A DNA stretch of 64,000 nt from an uncultured Oceanisphaera sp. (GCF_947495715.1 NZ_CANLZU010000005.1:62001-126000); one strand, 5' to 3'; shown: positions 26,044 to 34,572, counted from the stretch's first letter. Notes: generated from the letters alone by a model not told the origin. Numbers and translations: made by a program.

Positions 26044-26863
26044 AGCCGGCCTGCTGGCCTCGACGTTGTTGCCGGCGTTGTTGCTGAGCGGCTGCATCGA
26101 GGTGCCGAAAACGGTACTGCTGAGCGATGGCTTCGAGCCGGTGGCCGCCGCGTGTCTGTTTCCCTCGATGGACAGCAGTCAGTCGTTACCCTCGTCGTTT
26201 TCGCTGCTGAGCTGGAATATCTACAAGCAGCAGGGCGACTGGCAGGCAGAGCTGAATCGCTGGATTGATGACAGCGATCTGCTGTTGTTGCAGGAGGCCC
26301 AAAGCAGCGATGAGCTGTACGACTGGCTGCAGGTCCGGGATTATCGCTGGTTTCAGGTGGCCGCCTTCACCTGGCAGCAGCAGGCCAACGGTGTGCTGAC
26401 CGCCTCACCAGGGCTGCCGACCCGAGTGTGCGGGCAACGCATACGGGAGCCGGCAACCCGGATTCCCAAGTCGCTGCTGTTTGGTTATTACTCTCTCGAA
26501 GGAGCAGATCAGCAACTGCTGGTGGTGAACCTGCATGCGGTGAATTTTTCGTTACGGGGCCGAACCTATCAGCAACAGCTGGATCATATCAGCGGCTTTA
26601 TCGAACACTATGGTGGCCCGGTGATCGTGGCGGGCGACTTCAATCGCTGGAACCCGCGCCGCGAGCGTTTGCTGCACCGCTGGGCCGAGCGGGAACAACT
26701 GACCGAGGCGGTTCCGGTGCCGGATCATCGCACCCGTTTTGCCGGTTATCCGCTGGATGCGGTGTTTTATCGCGGGCTGGAGCTGGATGGTGTGCAGAGC
26801 ATGCGCTCACAGGCGTCCGATCACGGACCCTTGCAGGCCAGCTTCAGGGTTAAACTGAAGTGA
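26036..26863 (+). CDS. Endonuclease/exonuclease/phosphatase-fold lipoprotein
   Basis: Protein of 275 residues of the EEP superfamily, related to YafD-type proteins. Core motifs are LLSWNIYKQQ, LLLLQEAQ (metal Glu), VVNLHAVNF, IVAGDFNRWN, LDAVFYRGL and SDHGPL (catalytic His). I propose the GTG at 26036 because it begins a lipoprotein signal, KAGLLASTLLPALLLSGC, and overlaps the yciA stop; longer readings lie in yciA. If the lipobox is real, the enzyme sits in the cell envelope, where a phospholipid or sphingolipid-type substrate is as likely as DNA. The substrate is unknown. Confidence 0.82.
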   Translation: MLKAGLLASTLLPALLLSGCIEVPKTVLLSDGFEPVAAACLFPSMDSSQSLPSSFSLLSWNIYKQQGDWQAELNRWIDDSDLLLLQEAQSSDELYDWLQVRDYRWFQVAAFTWQQQANGVLTASPGLPTRVCGQRIREPATRIPKSLLFGYYSLEGADQQLLVVNLHAVNFSLRGRTYQQQLDHISGFIEHYGGPVIVAGDFNRWNPRRERLLHRWAEREQLTEAVPVPDHRTRFAGYPLDAVFYRGLELDGVQSMRSQASDHGPLQASFRVKLK

Positions 26864-26920
26864 GGAGTGAGGGTGAGGAGTGAGGAGTGAAGCGTGAGGG
26901 GTGCCTTAGCCCTCACGCTT
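26862..26920. terminator. TGAGGAG repeats and perfect hairpin between converging genes
   Basis: Tandem GTGAGGAGTGAGGG-type repeats run from 26862 to 26890. AAGCGTGAGGG (26890-26900) then pairs perfectly with CCCTCACGCTT (26910-26920) around a nine-base loop. It lies between the end of the EEP lipoprotein gene and the end of mltD, so it could stop transcription on both strands; the T-run is weak. Confidence 0.6.
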
Positions 26921-26925
26921 ATCCA

Positions 26926-28329
26926 TTATCCGGCGTTGGCCGCGACGATCAGGCTCTGTCCGGCGCGCAGGCTGTTTTTGTCAGCCAGCTGGTTCCAGCG
27001 TAGCAAGTCGGTAATGCTGACGCTGAAGCGGCTGGCGATGGCCGACAGGGAGTCCCCGGACTGCACGCGATAAACCCCGTCATTGGACGAAGGCGTCACA
27101 GCCCCGTATGCCCTGGGCAGCATCAGCGTCTGGCCAATCCGAATGGTGGTGCCGCGCATATTATTGGCCTGCTTGATGGCCTCTATGCTGGTGCCGTTGC
27201 GACTGGCGATTCTGCCGAGGCTGTCACCGCCCTTGACCTGATAACGCTGATAGGACTTGCGTTCCTGCTCGGGCAGATCGGCCATGGCAATTTCAAAGCC
27301 CTCGGCATGGGCCACCGGCACCAGAATTTCGGCGTTGCGCACCGGTGAGGTGGCGGCACGCTTGAATGCCGGGTTGAGCTGCTTGAGCTGGCCCCGGTTC
27401 ATGCCGGCCAGATCGGCGGCCATGTTCAGATCAACCTGACCTTCCACTTCCACCACCGCCAGCTGCGGCCGATTGGGCACCGCCGGCACCTCCATACCAT
27501 AGTGGCCGGGTTGCTTCAGAATATCGGCCAGTGCCAACAGCTTGGGCACATAATTCTGGGTCTCTTTGGGCAGCGACAGCGACCAGTAGTCGGTGGGCTT
27601 GCCCTGACGCCGATTGGCTTTCATGGCGCGCTGTACCCGGCCTTCACCCGAGTTGTAGGCGGCCAGCGCCAGCACCCAGTCGCCATCGAAGAAACCGTTT
27701 AGGTATTCCAGATAGTCGAGTGCGGCGCGGGTAGCAGCCATTACATCGTACCGGCCGTCATACCAGCTGTCGTAATGCAGACCAAACTGCTTGCCGGTGC
27801 CCTGCAGCATCTGCCACAGACCCGCGGCGTGGCTATGGGAATAGGCACGGGGATCGAAGGTACTTTCCACCACCGGTAACAATACCAGCTCCATGGGCAT
27901 GTTCCGTTTCTCTATCTCTTCCTTGATGAGATAGAGAAACGGTCTGGCGCGTTCGGATACGGAACGCATATAAGCCGGGTGTTTGAGGTACCACTTCCGT
28001 TGGGCCACAACCCTGGGATGATCCAGCGGCATATCCAGCTGCATGTTTGCCGCCAGATCGAGCCACAGATCCGGCTGCTGCTGCTCAGCTTGCTGGCGCG
28101 GCGGTCGTTTGGTCGATGAATGGGATACGGTGCTGTAAGTCCGACCACTGGCGGTGGTCTTGCTTTGTATCCGCAGCGACGAATAGGTCGCTGATTTGGG
28201 GTAGAGCGGGCTGTTCGCCTGCTCACCAGCTGTTTCCTGATGGCCATAGGGATGTCGAACCGAATCGGTCGACATCGCCTGGCAGCCCGCCAGGAGCAAG
28301 GCACTGGATAATAAACAGAGTCTTCTCAT
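26926..28329 (-). CDS. mltD: Membrane-bound lytic murein transglycosylase D
   Basis: Outer-membrane lipoprotein that cleaves peptidoglycan. It has a lipobox in LLSSALLLAGCQAMS (Cys 16), an SLT domain with catalytic Glu in PVVESTFDPRAYSHSHAAGLW and YNSGEGRVQRA (about residues 145-300), then two C-terminal LysM domains (YQVKGGDSLGRIASRNGTSI and YRVQSGDSLSAIASRFSVSI). Length 467. It is upstream-adjacent to gloB in the arrangement known from E. coli. Confidence 0.95.
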   Translation of the reverse strand: MRRLCLLSSALLLAGCQAMSTDSVRHPYGHQETAGEQANSPLYPKSATYSSLRIQSKTTASGRTYSTVSHSSTKRPPRQQAEQQQPDLWLDLAANMQLDMPLDHPRVVAQRKWYLKHPAYMRSVSERARPFLYLIKEEIEKRNMPMELVLLPVVESTFDPRAYSHSHAAGLWQMLQGTGKQFGLHYDSWYDGRYDVMAATRAALDYLEYLNGFFDGDWVLALAAYNSGEGRVQRAMKANRRQGKPTDYWSLSLPKETQNYVPKLLALADILKQPGHYGMEVPAVPNRPQLAVVEVEGQVDLNMAADLAGMNRGQLKQLNPAFKRAATSPVRNAEILVPVAHAEGFEIAMADLPEQERKSYQRYQVKGGDSLGRIASRNGTSIEAIKQANNMRGTTIRIGQTLMLPRAYGAVTPSSNDGVYRVQSGDSLSAIASRFSVSITDLLRWNQLADKNSLRAGQSLIVAANAG

Positions 28330-28392
28330 GGTGTCTGCGTCTCACAAAAACGGCGGCCAGTGTATGCTTTGTGAGCAGCTTAATCAAGTTCG

Positions 28393-29178
28393 TTAAAAAT
28401 CGTCCTTCCAGCGGCGAAGTGCGGCGAACACCTCGATGTCTCCGATCAACTCCGCTCCCTGATGCACCTGGGCCGCGGCTCGAACCCCCGCCAGATGGGC
28501 ACGCAGAAAGACATTGACGGCTTTTTCCCGGGCCAGGGTACTGGGTAACGTAGGCACGCCCTGCTGGCGTAATTTGGCCACATTTTGCAGGTATTTCTTC
28601 AGTTCAGGGTTGTTTGGCTCTACAGCATGACAAAAAGCCAGGTTTGCCTGGGTGTATTCGTGGGTGCAATAGACACGGGTATCGTCCGGCAGACCGGCGA
28701 GACGCTGCAGAGACTCGTGCATCTGTTTTGGCGTGCCTTCAAACAGGCGGCCGCACCCGCCCGAAAACAGGGTGTCGCCGCAGAACAGCAATGGGGCTTC
28801 CGGCTGCTGATGGGCATAGTAGGCGATATGGCCCAGGGTATGGCCGGGTACCGACATCACCTTTAATTCCAGTGCCAGCGCGGGCAAATACACCTTGTCA
28901 CCATCGCTCAGCGCAATCGCGCCGGCTGCGGGCATGGCTTCTGCCGCCGGGGCATAAAGCTGTGCCTGGGGCCAGCTGGCCAGCAGGGCCTTGACGCCGC
29001 CGGTGTGATCCCAGTGGTGGTGAGTGATCAGAATGGCGTCCAGCGTCAGCCCGCGTTCGGCCAGCATTTTTTCGACCGGCGCGGCGTCACCCGGATCGAC
29101 CACGACCGCATGGTTGTTATTCGTTATCAGCCAGATATAGTTATCCTGAAACGCGGGGATGGGGCTTACGTTAAACAT
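28393..29178 (-). CDS. gloB: Hydroxyacylglutathione hydrolase (glyoxalase II)
   Basis: Second enzyme of methylglyoxal detoxification, hydrolysing S-lactoylglutathione. It is a metallo-beta-lactamase fold with the metal motif THHHWDHTGG (residues 53-62), VPGHTLGHIAYY, FCGDTLFSGGCGRLFEG and YCTHEYTQANLAF. Length 261 is slightly above the usual 251-255. It diverges from the methyltransferase gene across 47 bases. Confidence 0.95.
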   Translation of the reverse strand: MFNVSPIPAFQDNYIWLITNNNHAVVVDPGDAAPVEKMLAERGLTLDAILITHHHWDHTGGVKALLASWPQAQLYAPAAEAMPAAGAIALSDGDKVYLPALALELKVMSVPGHTLGHIAYYAHQQPEAPLLFCGDTLFSGGCGRLFEGTPKQMHESLQRLAGLPDDTRVYCTHEYTQANLAFCHAVEPNNPELKKYLQNVAKLRQQGVPTLPSTLAREKAVNVFLRAHLAGVRAAAQVHQGAELIGDIEVFAALRRWKDDF

Positions 29179-29225
29179 GGTGCTGTCCTTATGATCATAT
29201 TCTGCAATAGCTTATCAGAGGCGCG

Positions 29226-29939
29226 ATGAAATCAGCCAGTACGGATGCGGCTCCTGCCGCCTGGTCACGGTTGTTACGCGGCCGTCACCTTGCCGAACAG
29301 TTACAGCAGCGTCTGGACGAGTGGGCGCCGTCGCTGTTCGGGTTTACCCTGCTAAAAGTCGACGCCCTGAGTGCGGCCCTGTCGCTGGAGCAAAGCCGGC
29401 TGCTGCATTCGGTGCTGATGGGGCAGTCCGGTTTTGAAGGAATGGAGCTGCAGGGGGATGCCACCGCCATGCCGTTTGCTCCGGGCAGCCTGGATGCCTG
29501 CCTGCTGGCCAATGTGCTGGATTACAGCAAACATCCCCATGCCATACTGCGCGAAACCGAAGTGGTGCTGCGCGACGATGGCTGGCTGATCATCACCGGC
29601 TTTAATCCTTACAGCAGTGCCGGTCTGGCCAGCCTGCTGCCGGGGCTGGGCCATCGGTTGCCGCCCTGGCAGCGCATGCTGGCGCCCGGGCGGCTGGAAG
29701 ACTGGCTCAAGCTGCTGGGATTTGAGGTCATCAAGCAGGATGATATGGGGCTGACCGGCTGGTTCGACTTTCCTCGGCTCGGTCGCTGGCGACGCCGGTT
29801 TTGCCCCCGTTACTGCCCGTCGCTGGCGGCGGTTTATATCATAATGGCGCGCAAGCGGCGCTATCCGCTGACCCCGATTCGGCAATTCAAACCGCTACCC
29901 AGCGCGCTGCAGCCGGGCATGGCCTGTCAGCGCGAATAG
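29226..29939 (+). CDS. SAM-dependent methyltransferase (YafS-like)
   Basis: Class I methyltransferase of 237 residues. The nucleotide-binding half is short and unusual. Clear parts are [43 protein letters not shown], matching motifs around the acidic loop and post-core strands, and [19 protein letters not shown]. The place between gloB and rnhA is that of yafS in E. coli. The substrate is unknown. Its last 13 bases overlap the end of rnhA on the other strand. Confidence 0.82.
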   Translation: MKSASTDAAPAAWSRLLRGRHLAEQLQQRLDEWAPSLFGFTLLKVDALSAALSLEQSRLLHSVLMGQSGFEGMELQGDATAMPFAPGSLDACLLANVLDYSKHPHAILRETEVVLRDDGWLIITGFNPYSSAGLASLLPGLGHRLPPWQRMLAPGRLEDWLKLLGFEVIKQDDMGLTGWFDFPRLGRWRRRFCPRYCPSLAAVYIIMARKRRYPLTPIRQFKPLPSALQPGMACQRE

Positions 29940-30388
29940 CCGGTATCTTCATGGTGGGCATCGTTCAGCGCGGCTTCCCGGGCGAGATCGTCACAGCGTT
30001 CGTTTTCCGGGTGGCCCGAGTGGCCCTTGACCCAGTGCCAGGTGACCTGATGGCGCTGACAGAGTTCATCCAGCCGTTTCCATAAATCGACATTTTTGAC
30101 CGGTGCCTTGGCGGCGGTTTTCCAGTTATTGCGTTTCCAGCCGGTGATCCACTGGGTAATGCCCTGGCGTACATACTGGCTGTCGGTGGTCAAATCCACG
30201 CTGCAATCGTCGCTGAGGGTCTCCAGTCCGGCAATGGCGGCCATCAGCTCCATGCGGTTGTTGGTGGTGAGGCGGTAGCCTCCGCTCAGCTCCTTGCGGT
30301 GCTGTTTGTAAACCAGCACGGCGCCATAGCCGCCCGGGCCCGGATTTCCCAGGCAGGAACCGTCGGTATACATCTGAATCTGTTTCAT
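29927..30388 (-). CDS. rnhA: Ribonuclease HI
   Basis: Degrades RNA in RNA-DNA hybrids. It has all catalytic residues: [15 protein letters not shown] (Asp), [10 protein letters not shown] (Glu), [11 protein letters not shown] (Asp) and [11 protein letters not shown] (Asp), plus the handle region [16 protein letters not shown] and [14 protein letters not shown] chose the ATG at 30388 ([11 protein letters not shown]), giving 153 residues as in E. coli (155). It diverges from dnaQ. Confidence 0.96.
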   Translation of the reverse strand: MKQIQMYTDGSCLGNPGPGGYGAVLVYKQHRKELSGGYRLTTNNRMELMAAIAGLETLSDDCSVDLTTDSQYVRQGITQWITGWKRNNWKTAAKAPVKNVDLWKRLDELCQRHQVTWHWVKGHSGHPENERCDDLAREAALNDAHHEDTGYSR

Positions 30389-30553
30389 GATTATCCGTGT
30401 TGCAACAAGCAAACCGGAAGTCTGCCACAGCATGGCGGCGCTCACCAGTCACCGGCGCGATTGTGCCAATAACGATAACCGCATATGTAGCCCGGTGGCG
30501 TTGGCAGTGGCAGTTATTTATACTGAGCGCCGAATTGAGTGGAGAAAGCATCA

Positions 30554-31285
30554 ATGAACCAGCAAAGTCACCAGCGGCAAATAGTCCTGGATACAGAAAC
30601 CACCGGTATGAACATGGATACCGGCCCCCATTATGTAGGGCACCGGGTGATTGAAATCGGCTGTGTGGAAGTGGTCAACCGTCGCCTGACCGGTCGGCAT
30701 TTTCACGTTTATCTCAAGCCGGACCGCAAGGTGGACGAAGAGGCGATTCGGGTGCACGGCATTACCGATGACTACCTCGCCGACAAGCCGCCCTTTGCCG
30801 CCAAGGTTGACGAATTTTTGCAGTTTATCGACGGTGCCGAGCTGGTGGCGCACAACGCCCCCTTTGACGTCGGCTTTCTCGATTATGAAATGCAGCTGCT
30901 GGGGCGGCCCGAACGCATGGCGGCCCTGTGCAAGGTAACCGATACCCTGGCGCTGGCGCGCAAGATGTTTCCCGGCAAGCGCAACAACCTGGATATATTG
31001 TGCGACCGATTCGGCATAGACAACGGTCACCGAACCCTGCACGGCGCCTTGCTCGATGCGGAGATCCTGGCCGACGTTTACCTCTTGATGACCGGTGGCC
31101 AGACCAAGCTCAACCTGCAGAACGATAACGGCCAGCAGGGTGATACCGGCGGCATTCGTCGCCTGAGTGCCGGTCGGGCGCCGCTGAAGGTGATTCGGGC
31201 CGGTGAGCAGGAATTGCAGGCCCACGAGTCCAGGCTGGATCTGGTGATGAAAAAGGGAGGTAGTTGCCTGTGGCGCGCAGAATAG
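30554..31285 (+). CDS. dnaQ: DNA polymerase III epsilon subunit (proofreading exonuclease)
   Basis: 3'-5' proofreading exonuclease of the replicase. The DEDDh motifs are QIVLDTETTGMNM (Exo I), ELVAHNAPFDVGFLDYE (Exo II) and HRTLHGALLDAEILADVYL (Exo III). A C-terminal tail for binding the alpha subunit follows. I chose the ATG at 30554 with GGAG nine bases upstream; 243 residues. Divergent with rnhA and upstream of tRNA-Asp, as in E. coli. Confidence 0.96.
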   Translation: MNQQSHQRQIVLDTETTGMNMDTGPHYVGHRVIEIGCVEVVNRRLTGRHFHVYLKPDRKVDEEAIRVHGITDDYLADKPPFAAKVDEFLQFIDGAELVAHNAPFDVGFLDYEMQLLGRPERMAALCKVTDTLALARKMFPGKRNNLDILCDRFGIDNGHRTLHGALLDAEILADVYLLMTGGQTKLNLQNDNGQQGDTGGIRRLSAGRAPLKVIRAGEQELQAHESRLDLVMKKGGSCLWRAE

Positions 31286-32415
31286 GCGCACTTCTGCTCG
31301 CCTTGTCGTGCGGGTTTGCGATGACGGCAAGCCATGCCGGTGAGCAGAGTGCCCGCTGGCTGAGCAACACCTTTCGTATCGATCCGTCCATTTCTTCCAT
31401 TACCCTGCTGATCGAACGGGAAACGGCAACGACTCCTGTGGTGTTGATCCGGCCCGATGGCAGCAAATACTACTATCAGGATCATCCGGATAACGTCAGC
31501 TGGGCAGCCACCGCCAACCGGGATGTGATTACCCTGTGGCAACCGGAGCCCGGCCCCTGGCAGGCAACCGGTAAAATCAACCAGCACAGGGGCATTTCAC
31601 TGCTCAGCGTGTTCGAGGTGCAACTGGCACCTCTGCCGGAGCGGATTTTTCAGCACGAAGTGTTCAAGCTCGACGCCGAGTTACGCCATCAGGATACTCG
31701 GCTGGATGCCAATTATTACCTGAAAGACCTGTCGCTGCGGGCGCAGCTGATCAAGCCGGACAAGGATGAAACATCGGCTTTTGCCCCGGTGCCGTTGGTC
31801 ATCGGCGACTTTGCCGATGACGGTACCGGTCTGGATGCCTATCCCTCGGACGGCAAGCTGACGGCAGAAGTGCTGGTCGATACCTTGCCGGGCGAGTACC
31901 TGTTTCAGGCGCAAATCAGCAACCGGGTACTGGCACGCACGCACGAGCAACCGGTGCTGGTTTATCCCATGCCGGTCACCCTTGGATTTTCCACGCCGGA
32001 CGCCAATGGCAAGTGGCAGATGAAGGTGACCGCCACAAGTGATCTGCTGCCGGATTCACTGGTGGTTACGGGGGAGCTGACCACACCGGACCGGCAGAGC
32101 ATGGCGGTATCGGGCACGGGGGCGAACATTCGTTTGCCGGATGCCGTTGACCCCGGTAATTACTATTGGCAGGGGCGTGCCTTCGCCACCACCCGCGAGG
32201 GGCGTGAAGTCCAGCTCAACCTGATGGAGCAGGTGATCCGGGTCAGCCCCCCGGTCAGCGTGGCCACCGCCGAGATTCCGCCGGCAAAGAGCGGCTTCTC
32301 CATGATCCATCTGCTGGCAGGGATAACCTTGTTAACGGTGTTACTGGCCGCTGCTTGGTTTTTGCGCAAAAAAATAATTGGCAGGCGGAAAAACACCCCG
32401 GAACAGCAAAGTTAA
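31270..32415 (+). CDS. TIGR03503-like periplasmic membrane protein
   Basis: Protein of 381 residues with a signal peptide (ARRIGALLLALSCGFAMTASHA), a long periplasmic beta-rich region (VVLIRPDGSKYY, FADDGTGLDAYPSDG) and one C-terminal membrane helix (IHLLAGITLLTVLLAAAWFL) with a basic tail. It resembles the uncharacterised TIGR03503 family found in marine gammaproteobacteria. The GTG at 31270 has GGGAGG nine bases upstream; a TTG two codons earlier is less well spaced. It overlaps the dnaQ end by 16 bases. Confidence 0.75.
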   Translation: MARRIGALLLALSCGFAMTASHAGEQSARWLSNTFRIDPSISSITLLIERETATTPVVLIRPDGSKYYYQDHPDNVSWAATANRDVITLWQPEPGPWQATGKINQHRGISLLSVFEVQLAPLPERIFQHEVFKLDAELRHQDTRLDANYYLKDLSLRAQLIKPDKDETSAFAPVPLVIGDFADDGTGLDAYPSDGKLTAEVLVDTLPGEYLFQAQISNRVLARTHEQPVLVYPMPVTLGFSTPDANGKWQMKVTATSDLLPDSLVVTGELTTPDRQSMAVSGTGANIRLPDAVDPGNYYWQGRAFATTREGREVQLNLMEQVIRVSPPVSVATAEIPPAKSGFSMIHLLAGITLLTVLLAAAWFLRKKIIGRRKNTPEQQS

Positions 32416-32434
32416 CTCCCTATTATCGGGAGTT
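32414..32434 (+). terminator. Hairpin after the TIGR03503-like gene
   Basis: AACTCCC (32414-32420) pairs with GGGAGTT (32428-32434) around TATTATC, immediately after the stop codon. No T-run follows, so termination is uncertain. Confidence 0.35.
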
Positions 32435-32479
32435 GTGGACAATAAATGGTCGAACGGCAAAAAAGGGGCTTTTTCAGTC

Positions 32480-32508
32480 TTGACCGCCGCCCGGAACGAC
32501 TCTATTAT
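32480..32508 (+). promoter_or_regulatory. Promoter of tRNA-Asp
   Basis: TTGACC (32480-32485) and TATTAT (32503-32508) are separated by 17 bases, each matching sigma-70 consensus at 5 of 6 positions. The tRNA starts 32 bases downstream of the -10 box. Confidence 0.75.
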
Positions 32509-32539
32509 CGCCCTGTCTGAAGCGATAGCATCAGGCGCC

Positions 32540-32616
32540 GGAGCGGTAGTTCAGTTGGTTAGAATACCGGCCTGTCACGCCGGGGGTCGCGGGTTCGAGT
32601 CCCGTCCGCTCCGCCA
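32540..32616 (+). tRNA. tRNA-Asp (anticodon GTC)
   Basis: The 77-base sequence folds as a cloverleaf: acceptor GGAGCGG/CCGCTCC, D-arm with TTCAGTTGGTTAGAA, anticodon arm CCGGCCTGTCACGCCGG with GTC at 32574-32576, and T-arm GCGGGTTCGAGTCCCGT, with genome-encoded CCA. A tRNA-Asp follows dnaQ in E. coli too. It decodes GAC and GAU. Confidence 0.98.
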
Positions 32617-32624
32617 AACTCCAG

Positions 32625-32654
32625 AAAAAAGCCACCTTAACAGGTGGCTTTTTT
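32625..32654 (+). terminator. Intrinsic terminator of tRNA-Asp
   Basis: GCCACCT-TAAC-AGGTGGC forms a seven-pair stem, preceded by A6 and followed by T6, starting nine bases after the tRNA. Confidence 0.9.
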
Positions 32655-32768
32655 CGTTTGGCTGCGCCGGACTTTCTGGATGAAGTCGGCGCTGCGCACC
32701 TTCACCTTCAAACGCGGTGCGTTTGCCACTCCGCCAAAGTTAAGAAGCCCTTAGCTAGTTGATAGCTA

Positions 32769-33202
32769 ATACCAATCCCACTAAATAAATGATCTATTTC
32801 ATTTTTGTATAAAAGTCGGGCAAAGGGCCCGACCCGCCGTGGGACGTGCCACTCACCGCTTTAGCCTACTGCGAACATTCACTGGATGTTCGGTCAGACT
32901 AAAGCAGTTCGTCACGGCAGCAAGCTGCCCCCTCTAGGCTCAGCCGCGCCATCCGTAGCGCGGATGGTCGGCTGAGCAGATCCCTTTGTCCTCCTTGATG
33001 CAACGGAGTTGTCTGTTAGCACCGTCTACAGACAACTCGGTGCTTAAGAAGAGGCAACAGAGAGCGGCTCCCACGACCGTGAAATGCCATGGACGGCATT
33101 TCCGAGCCCCCACGGATGGGTCTATGGCGTGTCGAGGGAGTCGACTGTGTTGCCTCTGAGCTCGAGGTTTAAAAATGATCAGATCTTTATTCAAATTGGT
33201 AT
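32769..33202. mobile_element. MITE-like element with terminal inverted repeats and internal hairpins
   Basis: A 434-base unit between tRNA-Asp and benE begins ATACCAAT and ends ATTGGTAT. The two ends match as inverted repeats at 19 of the first 26 positions, including shared TAAA and TGATC blocks. TAs flank it loosely. It encodes no credible protein. Inside are several perfect or near-perfect hairpins: 32938-32977, 33006-33038 (11 pairs), 33050-33059 with 33148-33157, and 33081-33102. The boundary call rests on one copy, so the ends may be wrong. Confidence 0.5.
32938..33160 (+). repeat. Structured repeat copy A
   Basis: This part of the MITE-like unit is homologous, in opposite orientation, to bases 55450-55668. 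Shared landmarks in order are GTCGGC, GTCCTCCTTG (32988-32997), an outer stem arm, CGACCGT (33074-33080), a GAAATGCC/GGCATTTC hairpin (33081-33102), GGATGGG, GCGTGTCG, and the second outer arm. The distance from GTCCTCCTTG to CGACCGT is 86 bases here and 88 in the other copy. Function unknown. Confidence 0.65.
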
Positions 33203-33300
33203 AAGGGCTTTTTGCTGTCTGTTATTCAGTAAATTCATCCTTTCCTATATTGTCAAACCACCCCTCGTGCCATTTGGTGACCCAGAGCCAGTGTCCCTGT

Positions 33301-34506
33301 TCACCTAGAAGACCACAGGTTTTTCTCACCCATGCTCAAGCTGTGGGTCAGCACCAGATGCACGCCATAGCCGATCACCACGCCCCACAATGCCGATGAA
33401 AGTCCGTATAGTGACAGGCCGGAGGCGGTGACGATAAAGGTGATCAAGGATGCCTCGCGTTCGCGGGCATTGTCCAGTGCGGTCAACAAGTTGCCGGTAA
33501 TGGCGCCAAGCAGGGCCAGGCCCGCCAATACGGCGACAAAGGCCGCGGGCAGGGAGGTAAACAGGCTGACAATGGTGCCGGCAAACAGGCCGCCTACCAG
33601 ATAGAAGACGCCATTGAACACCCCGGCCACATAGCGACGGTCGTGATCTTCGTGGGCATCTTTGCCGGCGCAGATGGCGGCGGTAATGGCGGCGACGACG
33701 ATGCTGATACCGCCGAACAAGGCCATGGGCAAAGACACCAGGCTGGTGACCCCGATGACCGGCCTGGCATTCACCCGATAACCGGCGTTGTGCAACACCG
33801 CCATACCCGGCAGGAATTGCCCGGTCAGGCTGACCAGCACCAGCACCAGCGGCAGGGCCAGGCTGAGGGTGGATGATAGGGTCCATTGCGGACTGATGAA
33901 TTGTGGCGTGGCCAGCTCCCAGCGAATGCCGGAAAGGGAAGCGCCTTCAAACAACACGGCCAGCATAATTCCGACGACCAGCAGCAGGACCAGGGTGTAC
34001 TTGGGCCACATTCGGCGAAAAAACACATAGGCAATGAGCATGCCGATGGCCAGCGCCGGCGAGGTTTCCATGGCGGTAAAGGCCTCCACGCCGAACTGGA
34101 ACAGAATGCCGGCCATCATGCCGGCGGCGACGCCCTTGGGAATGAGCCGAACCAAGGTGTCGAACAGGCCGGAAATCCCGATAAGCAGCATAACGGCGGC
34201 CGCCGTAATATAGGCGCCGATCGCTTCGTTAAGGGACAAGTCGGGAAACAGGGTGACCAGCAGGGCGGTGCCCGGTGCCGACCAGGCGGTGACCACCGGT
34301 GCTTTCAGCCACAGCGACAGCAGTATGCCGGATATGGCGGCGCCCATCGAAATGGCCCATACCCAGGAGGTCATCATAGTGTCGGACACGCCGGCGCTGG
34401 CGCCAGCCTGAAACAGAATGGCCAGCGGCCCCGCATAAGACACCAGTACCGCAAGAAAGCCGGCGGCAACGGCGGGTAGCGACAGGTCACGCAGAAAGGA
34501 CGACAT
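33301..34506 (-). CDS. benE: Benzoate/H+ symporter BenE family
   Basis: Predicted inner-membrane benzoate importer of 401 residues with about 12 hydrophobic segments. Family-like stretches are LPAVAAGFLAVLVSYAGPLAILFQA, TAWSAPGTALLVT, GQFLPGMAVLHNAGY and the DAHEDHDRRYVAGVFNGVFYLVGGLFAG loop. AGGAGC precedes the ATG at 34506 by six bases. It is the last gene of the minus-strand ben/cat block but is cut off from benK by a terminator, so it may have its own promoter in the short gap. Confidence 0.92.
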   Translation of the reverse strand: MSSFLRDLSLPAVAAGFLAVLVSYAGPLAILFQAGASAGVSDTMMTSWVWAISMGAAISGILLSLWLKAPVVTAWSAPGTALLVTLFPDLSLNEAIGAYITAAAVMLLIGISGLFDTLVRLIPKGVAAGMMAGILFQFGVEAFTAMETSPALAIGMLIAYVFFRRMWPKYTLVLLLVVGIMLAVLFEGASLSGIRWELATPQFISPQWTLSSTLSLALPLVLVLVSLTGQFLPGMAVLHNAGYRVNARPVIGVTSLVSLPMALFGGISIVVAAITAAICAGKDAHEDHDRRYVAGVFNGVFYLVGGLFAGTIVSLFTSLPAAFVAVLAGLALLGAITGNLLTALDNAREREASLITFIVTASGLSLYGLSSALWGVVIGYGVHLVLTHSLSMGEKNLWSSR

Positions 34507-34534
34507 AATTCAGCTCCTTTGAGCAAGGGTGAAC

Positions 34535-34572
34535 AATAAAAACAGCCCCGGCACAGGCCGGGGCTGTTTTGT
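34535..34572 (-). terminator. Intrinsic terminator after benK
   Basis: AACAGCCCCGGC (34541-34552) and GCCGGGGCTGTT (34557-34568) make a 12-pair stem with a four-base loop. On the minus strand it is followed by TTTTATT. It lies between benK and benE. Confidence 0.88.

Noticed and set aside
26860..26925. TGAGGAG repeats as a CRISPR array
   Set aside because: The units are 6-8 bases, imperfect and without spacers of constant length; no cas genes are nearby.
33084..33308. 74-codon plus-strand frame before benE
   Set aside because: It runs through the hairpins and right end of the MITE-like unit and into the benE end; no ribosome site of note.
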